DNA of 64,000 bases. Origin: Caldilineaceae bacterium. Its GTDB lineage: Bacteria > Chloroflexota > Anaerolineae > Caldilineales > Caldilineaceae. Each line of letters opens with the position of its first letter. Position 1 is the stretch's first letter. Where the stretch lies: positions 1 through 64,000 of the forward strand of contig JALHQH010000046.1 in assembly GCA_022842065.1 (NCBI GenBank). Direction: 5' to 3'. The translations under genes and the position numbers were made by a program. Below are positions 42,863-50,949 of this stretch, piece by piece. The notes under the pieces were generated by a model that saw only the letters and a program-made list of their open reading frames with translations, made no database searches and was not told where the DNA came from.

Positions 42863-45183
42863 GGTGCTACTCCTCTGGCCCAGCGTAGCCACTGATTTAC
42901 TGATGATAAGCCGTCCAACCAGCGCAAATCGGGGGCATTCAGCTTGGTTAGATGATCAACCGAACGCATGGCCGCATACTGTAAGCCCAGGAAACTATCG
43001 ACTGCAGCGTAAGGCCCGCCAAGCGTAATCACGCCGGCCGCATACATGTGGCCACCATCATTTTCCATGCCGGCGATTTCAAAGTCGTTGGTGACATTTA
43101 ACCGTCCTTTGGGATTGCGCTCCAACTTGTAATGTTCGACCAGATCCTGCAGGAGTGGGTTCTCATCGATATTGGATTCAAGCCCGGTGGCATCGATGAC
43201 ATAGTCGGCTTCCAGCCGAATGTGACCTTGGATGGCATCGCGGCCCCGGATGTTGGTGATGATCTTGCCGCTCTTTTCATCATGTTCGACGCTTTGCACC
43301 TCACCGAATTCACGGCGATACCAACCTTCCTGCAGCCCGTTGTTGATAATATCTTTCCAATCTTGGCGATCCGCTGTGGTGGTTCCCCCCCAATCAGTGA
43401 GTAACCGATCGCGTTCACGCGGGTTGGCGCGTTCCAACCGCACGCGCAGATCCCCTCCCCAACAAGCTTTGGGCCAATTAAAGGGTTGAAACTCAAAGTG
43501 ATTTTCCACTGCGCGTTGCGCCCGTTCAAAGCGGGACCCTTCGGTCAGCGGTCGACGGAGCAAATGGAGTACCGCAATGGGGCGGTTACCATCCTGTTTG
43601 ATTTCGTAGAGCCGTTGCATAATGCGCGAGGCGACAATCCCGCGCCCACGAACCATGACAATGCCACCGTTACGCTTGAGATGCTCATAGATGTGTTCGT
43701 GTTCTTCATAGACGTTAACGACTTTTTTGAAGTCTTCGGTCTTTTGCCGATACTCATAGAGATCGGGCAGCAGCTTAATCGCTGGATAACCAACCGAAAG
43801 GTGGAGGTATTTGGCGAGGATAATATTATGCGCGCCCTCGCCCTCGCGATCAGACTCGGTGTAGGCCACCGCGTAACGCCCATCATCTGTTTTGCGGATC
43901 GCCCGCACACGCCCCGGCCGCCAGATGTTGCGCCAACCAATCCGGCGGGCCTCGCGGTCGATCGATGTAAAGACATTGCCGGAGATCGGCGTGTAGGTTG
44001 GGACCAAGGTGGGTTCGCCAAAGATTTGCCAAGTGGCTCTGAGGGCACTTTTTACATCACCCTTGGCCAGTGCATGCCAGGTTTCACGCACCGCATATCC
44101 CGGCCAGCCCCAGATATTGTCCGGGCAAGAATCTGAATTTGAACGCAGCCGTTCATATTCGGGAATTTGGGAATTGCGACAGAGGCGGCGATAGCGGCCA
44201 TAGGGCTCCGCTTCCAGCCCCACGGCAACGATCTGCTCTGGGCGCACGCCATAGATGCGCAGGTGATCAACCCAGCTAAAGCTGCCCACCCCACCGCCAA
44301 TCGTTAAGTAGGTCGTTTCGTGAATGCCCACATTGGCGCGGCGAATTTCGGCAACCGGGAGATGGCGCTTGCGCTCAAAGACCGGCGGTGGAAATTTGGC
44401 GCTGCTGCTTGGTGGGGGGGCAATAATGGCCGGCAACGAGGGCTCCAGTTGATCGGTCCGGCTATCAAACCGTAGCGTCCGTTCCGTTTCATTGCCCAAG
44501 CCAATTTCCGTGGCGTCGCGGCCTACCGCTTCTTCTTCCTGTTTGATCTCGAGAATGCGTAGCTGATATTCGCCGACGCTAATGAGATCCCCGTGATCAC
44601 CAATCTGTAGAATCGCAACCTGCTGTGCTTTGTTGTTGATGTACGTGCCGTTGCGCGATTTATCGGTCAGATGGACTTCTTCCCCTTTGACCTCGATCAG
44701 CACGTGTTCACGGGAAACCTGTTTGCCGCTGAGTACAATCGTGCTCAGCGAGTCACGCCCAATCGTAATTGGGGGCACCACCATCACTTTTTCTTTGACT
44801 GCTTGATCCCCTTGTTTGGGGCGCGTCAGTTCGATGACCAGCTTGGTGACTAACTTACTCTCTGTCTCTGGATCATCGAAGCCAATGGTGAATTCGAAGG
44901 GGGGAATATCAAAACGGCTGCCATTATAGAGGCGCTTTTGCGAAATGCGCTCCCCATCGATAAAGGTACCGTTGCCGGTATCCTGATCGATTAGCATCAC
45001 CTGATTGTTAACGATCTCGATCCGCGCATGTTGGCGCGAAACTCGACTACTATTCAGGACAATATCATTGTCCGGCGTGCGTCCAATCGTCAGCGGCAGC
45101 CGTTGTTGATGGGTCTGTTCATTGCCGCTACCGGGATCACTCCACCGCAAGCGAAACTTTACATCGGCATACTTGCTTAGCAT
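42859..45183 (-). CDS. Double-FHA domain fused to an FAD/NAD(P)-binding oxidoreductase-like domain
   Basis: 774 residues. Two N-terminal FHA domains: one at about 10-110 (TIGRTPDNDIVLNSSRVSRQ, then GNGTFIDG) and one at about 125-215 (TIGRDSLSTIVLSGKQVSRE, then RNGTYINN); both keep the Arg, Ser-Arg-x-His and Asn of phosphothreonine binding. From about 280 a Rossmann domain starts with YLTIGGGVGSFSWVDHL and continues with NADPH-region and C-terminal ATGLESNIDENP, as in flavin-dependent monooxygenase/lysine-hydroxylase-like folds. FHA domains joined to a flavoprotein are unusual. The gene sits between the small FHA gene and the membrane-protein/kinase genes, so it is likely recruited by kinase phosphorylation. 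Substrate unknown. Confidence 0.85.
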   Translation of the reverse strand: MLSKYADVKFRLRWSDPGSGNEQTHQQRLPLTIGRTPDNDIVLNSSRVSRQHARIEIVNNQVMLIDQDTGNGTFIDGERISQKRLYNGSRFDIPPFEFTIGFDDPETESKLVTKLVIELTRPKQGDQAVKEKVMVVPPITIGRDSLSTIVLSGKQVSREHVLIEVKGEEVHLTDKSRNGTYINNKAQQVAILQIGDHGDLISVGEYQLRILEIKQEEEAVGRDATEIGLGNETERTLRFDSRTDQLEPSLPAIIAPPPSSSAKFPPPVFERKRHLPVAEIRRANVGIHETTYLTIGGGVGSFSWVDHLRIYGVRPEQIVAVGLEAEPYGRYRRLCRNSQIPEYERLRSNSDSCPDNIWGWPGYAVRETWHALAKGDVKSALRATWQIFGEPTLVPTYTPISGNVFTSIDREARRIGWRNIWRPGRVRAIRKTDDGRYAVAYTESDREGEGAHNIILAKYLHLSVGYPAIKLLPDLYEYRQKTEDFKKVVNVYEEHEHIYEHLKRNGGIVMVRGRGIVASRIMQRLYEIKQDGNRPIAVLHLLRRPLTEGSRFERAQRAVENHFEFQPFNWPKACWGGDLRVRLERANPRERDRLLTDWGGTTTADRQDWKDIINNGLQEGWYRREFGEVQSVEHDEKSGKIITNIRGRDAIQGHIRLEADYVIDATGLESNIDENPLLQDLVEHYKLERNPKGRLNVTNDFEIAGMENDGGHMYAAGVITLGGPYAAVDSFLGLQYAAMRSVDHLTKLNAPDLRWLDGLSSVNQWLRWARGVAP

Positions 45184-45202
45184 AACGTCGTAACCTTTGA
45201 TT

Positions 45203-45646
45203 TTATGAGACGGCGGGAACGGTATCAGAATTGCCTAAATTATAACCACACCAAGGGCAGTCGTATTCGGTGAGGGGCACGATCCGGCGGCAATTAGGAT
45301 TAGAACATTGGACGTAACGCACCCCGGCCCGCATCTTGACCGTTTCATATTCGATCTGAAAGGTGTAAGGCCCAATTTGGAAGGTATCGCCACTGGCAAC
45401 CACTTGCTGTTTCACCCGCTTGCCATTGATGAGAATTCCATTCACGCTGCCGCGATCAACTAGCACAACTTTATCATCGGTGGCCGTGATATAGGCATGG
45501 TGGCGGGAAACTTCGGTGCTATTCAGCGCCACCGTATTGTCATCCAGCCGTCCAATCGTGATTGGTGCAAACTCATTAAACCTTTTCGTGCTGCCCGTGT
45601 GCGGATCACGCCATTGTAGACGCACATAAGTTTTTGCTGTCGCCAT
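45203..45646 (-). CDS. FHA domain protein with C-terminal zinc ribbon
   Basis: 147 residues from ATG 45646 with GGGAAG upstream. FHA domain about 25-100 (ITIGRLDDNTVALNSTEVSRHHA, GSVNGILING), complete for phosphothreonine binding. The C-terminus has VQCSNPNCRR and YDCPWCGYNL, a four-Cys zinc ribbon. The double-FHA gene begins 19 bases downstream. Probably an adaptor of the adjacent kinases. Confidence 0.9.
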   Translation of the reverse strand: MATAKTYVRLQWRDPHTGSTKRFNEFAPITIGRLDDNTVALNSTEVSRHHAYITATDDKVVLVDRGSVNGILINGKRVKQQVVASGDTFQIGPYTFQIEYETVKMRAGVRYVQCSNPNCRRIVPLTEYDCPWCGYNLGNSDTVPAVS

Positions 45647-45713
45647 CTTGTCTTCCCTTCTTATCGTCGCGCGTAAACTGATCTGGCTCAAGTGGGTCTT
45701 GTTTAGTGATTGT

Positions 45714-45799
45714 CTAAAGTGCGGTTGTTTTGAAAACGGTAGATTTTGTGTTCTCTACCAGTGAAGGTTACTACCGTTTTCAAACAGAGCTCACTTTAG
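45714..45799. mobile_element. 86-bp palindromic MITE-like element C
   Basis: 29-base imperfect inverted arms (45714-45742, 45771-45799) beginning CTAAAGTGCGGTTGTTTTGA. It has the same length and ends as element D at 61459-61544, and TA borders. Its right arm contains the TGA stop of the 45791-47617 gene, so it inserted at, or replaced, that gene's 3' end, and its hairpin may stop transcription inside the signalling cluster. Confidence 0.65.
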
Positions 45800-47617
45800 A
45801 TCGGCCACCAGTGGTTCACAATTCAGTGTCCCAACTGTGCTGCTACAAATGCGCACGTCATCGATCAAGAAATTACTGTTTCTGTCGTCTGCATCGAGGG
45901 TCGCACTAAAGCGCAGCGCAATCGTGCGACCGGCGTAAGCATCAAGATTGAGTTCGCCAAGCCGCCAACCGCCTGTGTTATTACTCTCACATAAGTTATA
46001 TGGCGTGTTGCTGCCACTGCCGACAACCGTAGCCGAAACCAGGCCGACATCTTGATCACCGCCACATTGCTCATCACTGGAGGCAATCCAGTAATAATAT
46101 TGTAGCCGTACATTCTGATACCCAGTCGGTAGCAGGATGGTCTGCTGCACAGCTGTACCATGTAAATGATCGGCCAGTTTGGCGGTGCCACCCAGCCATA
46201 GCGCTCGATTGCCGCGATGGGGGGCCGTGTTGGGCGGTAATGCCGCGGCGTCTGTCATTAAATCTGCAATCGCATCCGGCTTTTCCTGCTGCCAACCATC
46301 CGGTCCCTCAAAGCCACCATTGCTCACTTGGGGTAGCGGTACTGGGGTTTGCGTTGCTGCCACTGTTGGCTGCGCAGTGGCGGTGACCGGCGGGATGGCG
46401 ATTGATGGTTGCTGATAACTGACCAGCGGTAGATGCATGATATGCACATTCGTGCCACCAGGACCGCCTGGTGTCTCCGGCGTTGGCGTGAACGTTGGCG
46501 GCACAAGCGGCGTATCGGTTGGACGCGGCGTGAACGTTGGCGGCACAAGTGGCGTGTCAGTTGGATGCGGCGTCAAGGTCGCCGTCGCAACCGCTGTTGG
46601 CGTAAAGGACGGTGTAAATGATGGCGTAGATGTCAATGACGGTGTTGCGGTTGGCGTAAAGGACGGTGTTGGCGTGAATGATGGCGTTGGCGTAATCGTC
46701 GCAACGCCGGCGCAATTAGGCAGGTTCGGCTCATCGGTGCAGAAGGAAACATTATCGAGAAACAGATTACTGTTCAAAGAGCCGTCCGTGGTCACCACAA
46801 AGGCAATGGTCACCGTCTGATTTAGATAGCCTTGCAACGGTACACGCGCAAGGGCCCAGCCATTTGTATCGCCTGCATCACAAAGTCGGTGTTGCGGAAT
46901 CGGCTGCACAATCCTGCCATTTAATTCAAGATACGCAAAATCATAGTCACAACTATTCTCCTCTGAGCCAATCCAATAGCGATACTGCAAGCTGAGATTG
47001 CCATAGCCGCTGGGGATAAAGACGGTTTGGGCCAGCCGCGATTCATCATCCAACAGCCCACCAAGCCATGCTGCTTTTGTCCCGCTATAGGCTGGGATGA
47101 TTAATGGGTCAGGGCTTTGATTTTCGTCATAGATTAAACTTGCCCCCGGTATTTGCGAGGAAGATTCATCCCAAGCGGTATCCGGATTCGCTTCAAAGTT
47201 GCCATTGGCGATGATGGGAAAATTCAGTGGCTGATTGGGTAAATGTGCCGGCTCTGGGGGTAGGGCAACGGCTGGCGTTGCCACACCTTCCCCCGTACTA
47301 GTCTGCTTGGGCGACTTCATCGCAATTGGGCCATGTTGATCCCCCGCCACCTTTGCGGGCGTCGACACGTCAAGTGCTGGCTCGCCTGATATCGGTGTGC
47401 TCACCACTTCAGGGCGTACGCGCGCTTTTGTCGCCAGTTGACCAGGGGCCGGCGTTGCCGTCGCCACCGTGGCCACTTGTGCCGCACGCAGCGGCAGGAC
47501 TGTGCCAGCCTGCTGTACCGGCAGCTGGCACAATAGTAGTAGCACCCCGCTTACAACCCACAACACCGTGCGGCGACGCCAACGAGCAGTTATAGATTGT
47601 ACATGGTTGCCCGTCAT
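45791..47617 (-). CDS. Secreted protein with two jelly-roll-like modules and a Thr/Pro linker
   Basis: About 608 residues; I prefer the ATG at 47617 (AGAGGG 6 bases upstream) over 47623. N-terminal signal (VLWVVSGVLLLLCQLPV), then a module of about 165 residues (NGNFEANPDTAWDE ... LFLDNVSFC), a Thr/Pro linker with tandem FTPTPSFTPT units, the motif HIMHLPLVSY, and a second module (NGGFEGPDGWQQE ... FLIDDVRICS). These look like carbohydrate-binding or MAM-like beta sandwiches, each with conserved Cys. The last codons and stop fall in MITE-like element C. It is probably a wall or surface protein regulated with the kinase cluster. Confidence 0.82.
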   Translation of the reverse strand: MTGNHVQSITARWRRRTVLWVVSGVLLLLCQLPVQQAGTVLPLRAAQVATVATATPAPGQLATKARVRPEVVSTPISGEPALDVSTPAKVAGDQHGPIAMKSPKQTSTGEGVATPAVALPPEPAHLPNQPLNFPIIANGNFEANPDTAWDESSSQIPGASLIYDENQSPDPLIIPAYSGTKAAWLGGLLDDESRLAQTVFIPSGYGNLSLQYRYWIGSEENSCDYDFAYLELNGRIVQPIPQHRLCDAGDTNGWALARVPLQGYLNQTVTIAFVVTTDGSLNSNLFLDNVSFCTDEPNLPNCAGVATITPTPSFTPTPSFTPTATPSLTSTPSFTPSFTPTAVATATLTPHPTDTPLVPPTFTPRPTDTPLVPPTFTPTPETPGGPGGTNVHIMHLPLVSYQQPSIAIPPVTATAQPTVAATQTPVPLPQVSNGGFEGPDGWQQEKPDAIADLMTDAAALPPNTAPHRGNRALWLGGTAKLADHLHGTAVQQTILLPTGYQNVRLQYYYWIASSDEQCGGDQDVGLVSATVVGSGSNTPYNLCESNNTGGWRLGELNLDAYAGRTIALRFSATLDADDRNSNFLIDDVRICSSTVGTLNCEPLVADLK

Positions 47618-47764
47618 GGTCATCCCTCTCTAGTTTGCCAGACAGTTGGGTGTGGTAGGATCATCGCTACGCTCCCCTTTGCTGCTGGCGCTACAACGGT
47701 TGACCCGCCAAAGACCAGCTGCCACTTGGCGGGGATCGCATAATGCCTCAGCATCCGCGTTTCC

Positions 47765-48919
47765 TTATTTTCCTGCAGTTTCCCACGTCCCAGTTTCTTT
47801 CAGGGCCGCCCCTGCCGCCGCGGTTGGTAGGGCTGCCCCGTGCGCAGCTGTAGTCGCACATTCCCGCCCCGACTGACTAGACGAACAAATTCTGACGTCA
47901 TCAATGAAGAAGTTACTGTTGTTATTGCCGTCAGTCTTTGCATAAAACTCAATCGTTAGAGGTTGACCACGCTCTTCCAGTGTAATATGATCGACTCTCC
48001 ACCCATTGGTGGTTTGGCCTTCACAGAGCTTATAGGTGTTCTTAATGTCGTCATTCACTTTTACTTGCGCAATATCGTCATCACAACTGCTTGCCGGCTC
48101 TCTGGAAGCGGTATAGTAAAAATACTCTAGTTGTAGATTGGCAAAACCATTAGGAATGGTAATGGTTTGACTTAAGATCGAGGTTTCATTAGGAGAACCT
48201 CCTAACCAAGCTAGTTTGTTTCCATTATTAGGCATTACTCGCAAATTGCTGTCTAAATTTTTATCATAGATGAGTCGCATAGCTGGTTGCAGCGTGGACT
48301 GGGTCCAGATAATATTAGAAGCATTTTCAAACCCAGAATTTTTGACTATCGGGAAGTCAAATTGTGTTCCTCTAAATTCCCTACCTATAATTGGCATGTA
48401 TACACAGTCGGTATCTAAAATTACACTTCTGCTGTCTGTTTGAGTTGCCCCTGCCGTTGTTTTTATTACAGCTATTGCCGTATTGGTAATAATTGTACCT
48501 TTGGTCATAGCTGAAGTAATCTCCGCAGTATAGGTAATATGCAATCGAGCTGCAGCTTCTAGCACGCCATTCCATACTAACTGCCTTTTCCCCTGCATCA
48601 TTACCCCGTTGGGTGATGATGTAAGGGTATCTGTTAAAATCCTCCATTCGCTTGATAATTCATCGTGAACTGATAATGTAACTAATGCGTTTTTACTATT
48701 GTTAACTTCAATGTTGAATTCGACCTGATCCGATGCGTCAGCACAAATGGTGTTACTGGTTTTTGAAAATTCATTTCCGGGAATTGTGCCATTGGTCAGA
48801 GGTGTTTCTGCTGCCGCATCTACCTTTATCATGACAAGGAATAAGATGCAAAGAAATATACTTAAAATGAATGGTAGCGTGATAAATATTGTACGTTTGT
48901 GACGGAATGGCGTTTTCAT
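47765..48919 (-). CDS. Secreted protein with DUF11-like and jelly-roll-like modules
   Basis: 384 residues from ATG 48919 (GGGAGG upstream). Signal peptide (TLPFILSIFLCILFLVMIKVDA). The first half resembles a DUF11-like beta domain (NNSKNALVTLSVHDEL ... TNTAIAVI). After CVYMPIIGREF comes one jelly-roll-like module (KNSGFENASNIIWTQ ... FFIDDVRICSSS), paralogous to the two in the upstream-neighbour gene. Codon use between 47880 and 48900 is clearly A/T richer than in surrounding genes, indicating a different history. The Ala-rich tail is low complexity. Confidence 0.78.
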   Translation of the reverse strand: MKTPFRHKRTIFITLPFILSIFLCILFLVMIKVDAAAETPLTNGTIPGNEFSKTSNTICADASDQVEFNIEVNNSKNALVTLSVHDELSSEWRILTDTLTSSPNGVMMQGKRQLVWNGVLEAAARLHITYTAEITSAMTKGTIITNTAIAVIKTTAGATQTDSRSVILDTDCVYMPIIGREFRGTQFDFPIVKNSGFENASNIIWTQSTLQPAMRLIYDKNLDSNLRVMPNNGNKLAWLGGSPNETSILSQTITIPNGFANLQLEYFYYTASREPASSCDDDIAQVKVNDDIKNTYKLCEGQTTNGWRVDHITLEERGQPLTIEFYAKTDGNNNSNFFIDDVRICSSSQSGRECATTAAHGAALPTAAAGAALKETGTWETAGK

Positions 48920-48955
48920 AGCGATTCCTCCCTTTTCTATTTGGTAAGAGCTTGC

Positions 48956-50830
48956 TTATTTTCCATCTGCATCTGATGGTGGAGCTGAAGTTGGTGCTTG
49001 TGTTGCGCCTTGGCCACTATCCGAACCGCCACCCGTGTTATAGCGAAACGTCCGCACATCCCCAATCTGTGCCAGGCGCTTATAATCCGGCGGTAACTGC
49101 ACCAGGAACACACCCCACTGTACCGCCTGGTTGCGTGGCAGCACATCGCCACGCGTACGACTTAGATCAACGGAAACACTTGTGGCGGTACTAGCCTCAA
49201 GTGGTGATGAGCCGGCCTGTGCATTCTGTCCTGCTGTCCAAAAGACTAATTCATACCCATGACCAGCCGGTAAACTGAAATTCTTCACATCCCAGGTAAA
49301 CTGAACACGCACATTGCCTTCAAAGGTGTCATTATTAGTCGGCTCGACCAGACTCGCATTGCCCGTAAACGGCACTGCCGTACCGGTTGACCCTGTCGCC
49401 GTCCCGGGCGGTGTTGAACCAGCGGGGGTCACTGTTTGAGTTGCCGAGGCTGCGCTGGTACGTGTCGGTACTGGCGTGGCGGTGGCCGGTGCTGGGGTAG
49501 CGGTGGCGGTTTGAGTCGGGCTAGCGAGTGGCGTAGACGTTGCCCGTACCGCCGTGCTGGTTGGGGTGCGCGTACTCGTGGTACTTGGCGTGGATGGCTG
49601 TGCCACCGCGTTTTGGCCCTCCACCGCGCCACTCCTTGTGGTTGTGGCACTTGCCGTTGTCGGGGGTGTGCTCGCGCCCGGTGCGGTGATCGTCACTGGG
49701 CTACTGCTGGTAACATTGACCGTGCTCGGACTTGCCGTTGGCGACTGTACACTCACCACTGCTTGGTCGGTGACAGGGAGTAGGGTTGGTGGGGCTGCCG
49801 TTGCGGTTGCACTGACGATGGTGGCGGTCGCGCTATTCACTGTGGCGACGACCGCGGCTGTTGGTTGTACGGCAACGACCGTGCCTGCCGGGTTATCCTC
49901 GGTTGGGGTACGACTTAAGAGTAGAAAGATCGCCACAGGAATTAGCAGCAGGGCCAAGGCCGCCACCACCGTACGCCAATTTGCCGCCGGCGTAACCCCC
50001 CTAATCCGCCGCTTCCCACCGGGCAGCGCTGCCAGCAGCACGGTAATGTTGTCATTTTCACCCCGGTCATTGGCCAGCTTGACCAGCTCATTTGCAATGC
50101 GCTGTACGTCACTATGTTTGTGGACCAGCATGGCGATTTCATGCTCTTGCACACTGTTGTAGAGCCCATCGGAACAGAGCAGGATCACATCACCGGGGCG
50201 CACGGTCAACTGATCCACCGTGCGCCGTTGCTGGCCGACGGTAAATTGTTCACCTAGATCGATCATTGCCACATCCACTTCCACCTGGCGCTTGATGCCC
50301 AGATAGCGCTGGATCACATGGCGATTCGGATGATCGAGGGCCTCGGCTTCCGTGATCCGGCCACTGTCAATCGCTTCCTGCACCCAGGTATGGTCAATCG
50401 TGAGCCGGTGAATTTCCTGATCGCGAAGCAAGTAGGCGCGACTATCACCCAAATGGGCCGTGTAGAGCTGATTCTCGGCAATCGCCGCCAGCACAATCGT
50501 CGTACTCATCCCTTTCCAGGCCGGATTCTGCTCGGCCTGGTCATAAATGTCACGGTTGGTGCGTTGGATCGCGTCGCGCATGCGATTGGGCAGCGGGCGA
50601 CTTGCGCCTTCGTTCAGATACTCGCGCATGCGTTCCACGGCGATTTCGCTGGCGCGGCCGCCGCCTTCGGTGCTTGTCACCCCGTCGGCTACGACCAATA
50701 CCAGTGCCGCGCTGCCATTAAGGCCGGGTACGCTAAAATGGGTGTAGCTATCTTCATTTTTGGCTTTGCGGCCAATATCGGTCCGAACCGCAACGGCGGG
50801 GGTACCGCCAAAAATTTTTATTTCGGTCAT
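48956..50830 (-). CDS. Receptor PP2C-type protein phosphatase with kinase-like sensor domain
   Basis: 624 residues. PP2C domain about 10-265: RKAKNEDSY, VVADGVTSTEGGGRAS (the metal Asp-Gly; the usual MGG is altered), AHLGDSRAYLL, LLCSDGLYN and DRGENDNITVLL. One membrane helix (about 285-305, VVAALALLLIPVAIFLLLS), Thr/Ala/Pro linker, then an outer domain (about 495-605) with YELVFWTAGQN and VQWGVFLVQLPPDYKRLAQIGD, related to the C-terminal domains of both kinases. It removes phosphate from Ser/Thr of FHA ligands or the kinases, probably under the same external signal. The start has AGAGGA upstream. Confidence 0.92.
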   Translation of the reverse strand: MTEIKIFGGTPAVAVRTDIGRKAKNEDSYTHFSVPGLNGSAALVLVVADGVTSTEGGGRASEIAVERMREYLNEGASRPLPNRMRDAIQRTNRDIYDQAEQNPAWKGMSTTIVLAAIAENQLYTAHLGDSRAYLLRDQEIHRLTIDHTWVQEAIDSGRITEAEALDHPNRHVIQRYLGIKRQVEVDVAMIDLGEQFTVGQQRRTVDQLTVRPGDVILLCSDGLYNSVQEHEIAMLVHKHSDVQRIANELVKLANDRGENDNITVLLAALPGGKRRIRGVTPAANWRTVVAALALLLIPVAIFLLLSRTPTEDNPAGTVVAVQPTAAVVATVNSATATIVSATATAAPPTLLPVTDQAVVSVQSPTASPSTVNVTSSSPVTITAPGASTPPTTASATTTRSGAVEGQNAVAQPSTPSTTSTRTPTSTAVRATSTPLASPTQTATATPAPATATPVPTRTSAASATQTVTPAGSTPPGTATGSTGTAVPFTGNASLVEPTNNDTFEGNVRVQFTWDVKNFSLPAGHGYELVFWTAGQNAQAGSSPLEASTATSVSVDLSRTRGDVLPRNQAVQWGVFLVQLPPDYKRLAQIGDVRTFRYNTGGGSDSGQGATQAPTSAPPSDADGK

Positions 50831-50949
50831 GAATGGTTCCTCTTGACCCTAGATTCCGCTAATTGAATAGGACGCCTGCTTTTTGCCTTGTCAAATGCAT
50901 TGGGTGTGCCCTTATCGCCGGCGGCAGCTCGTGTAAGTTGATGATAACC

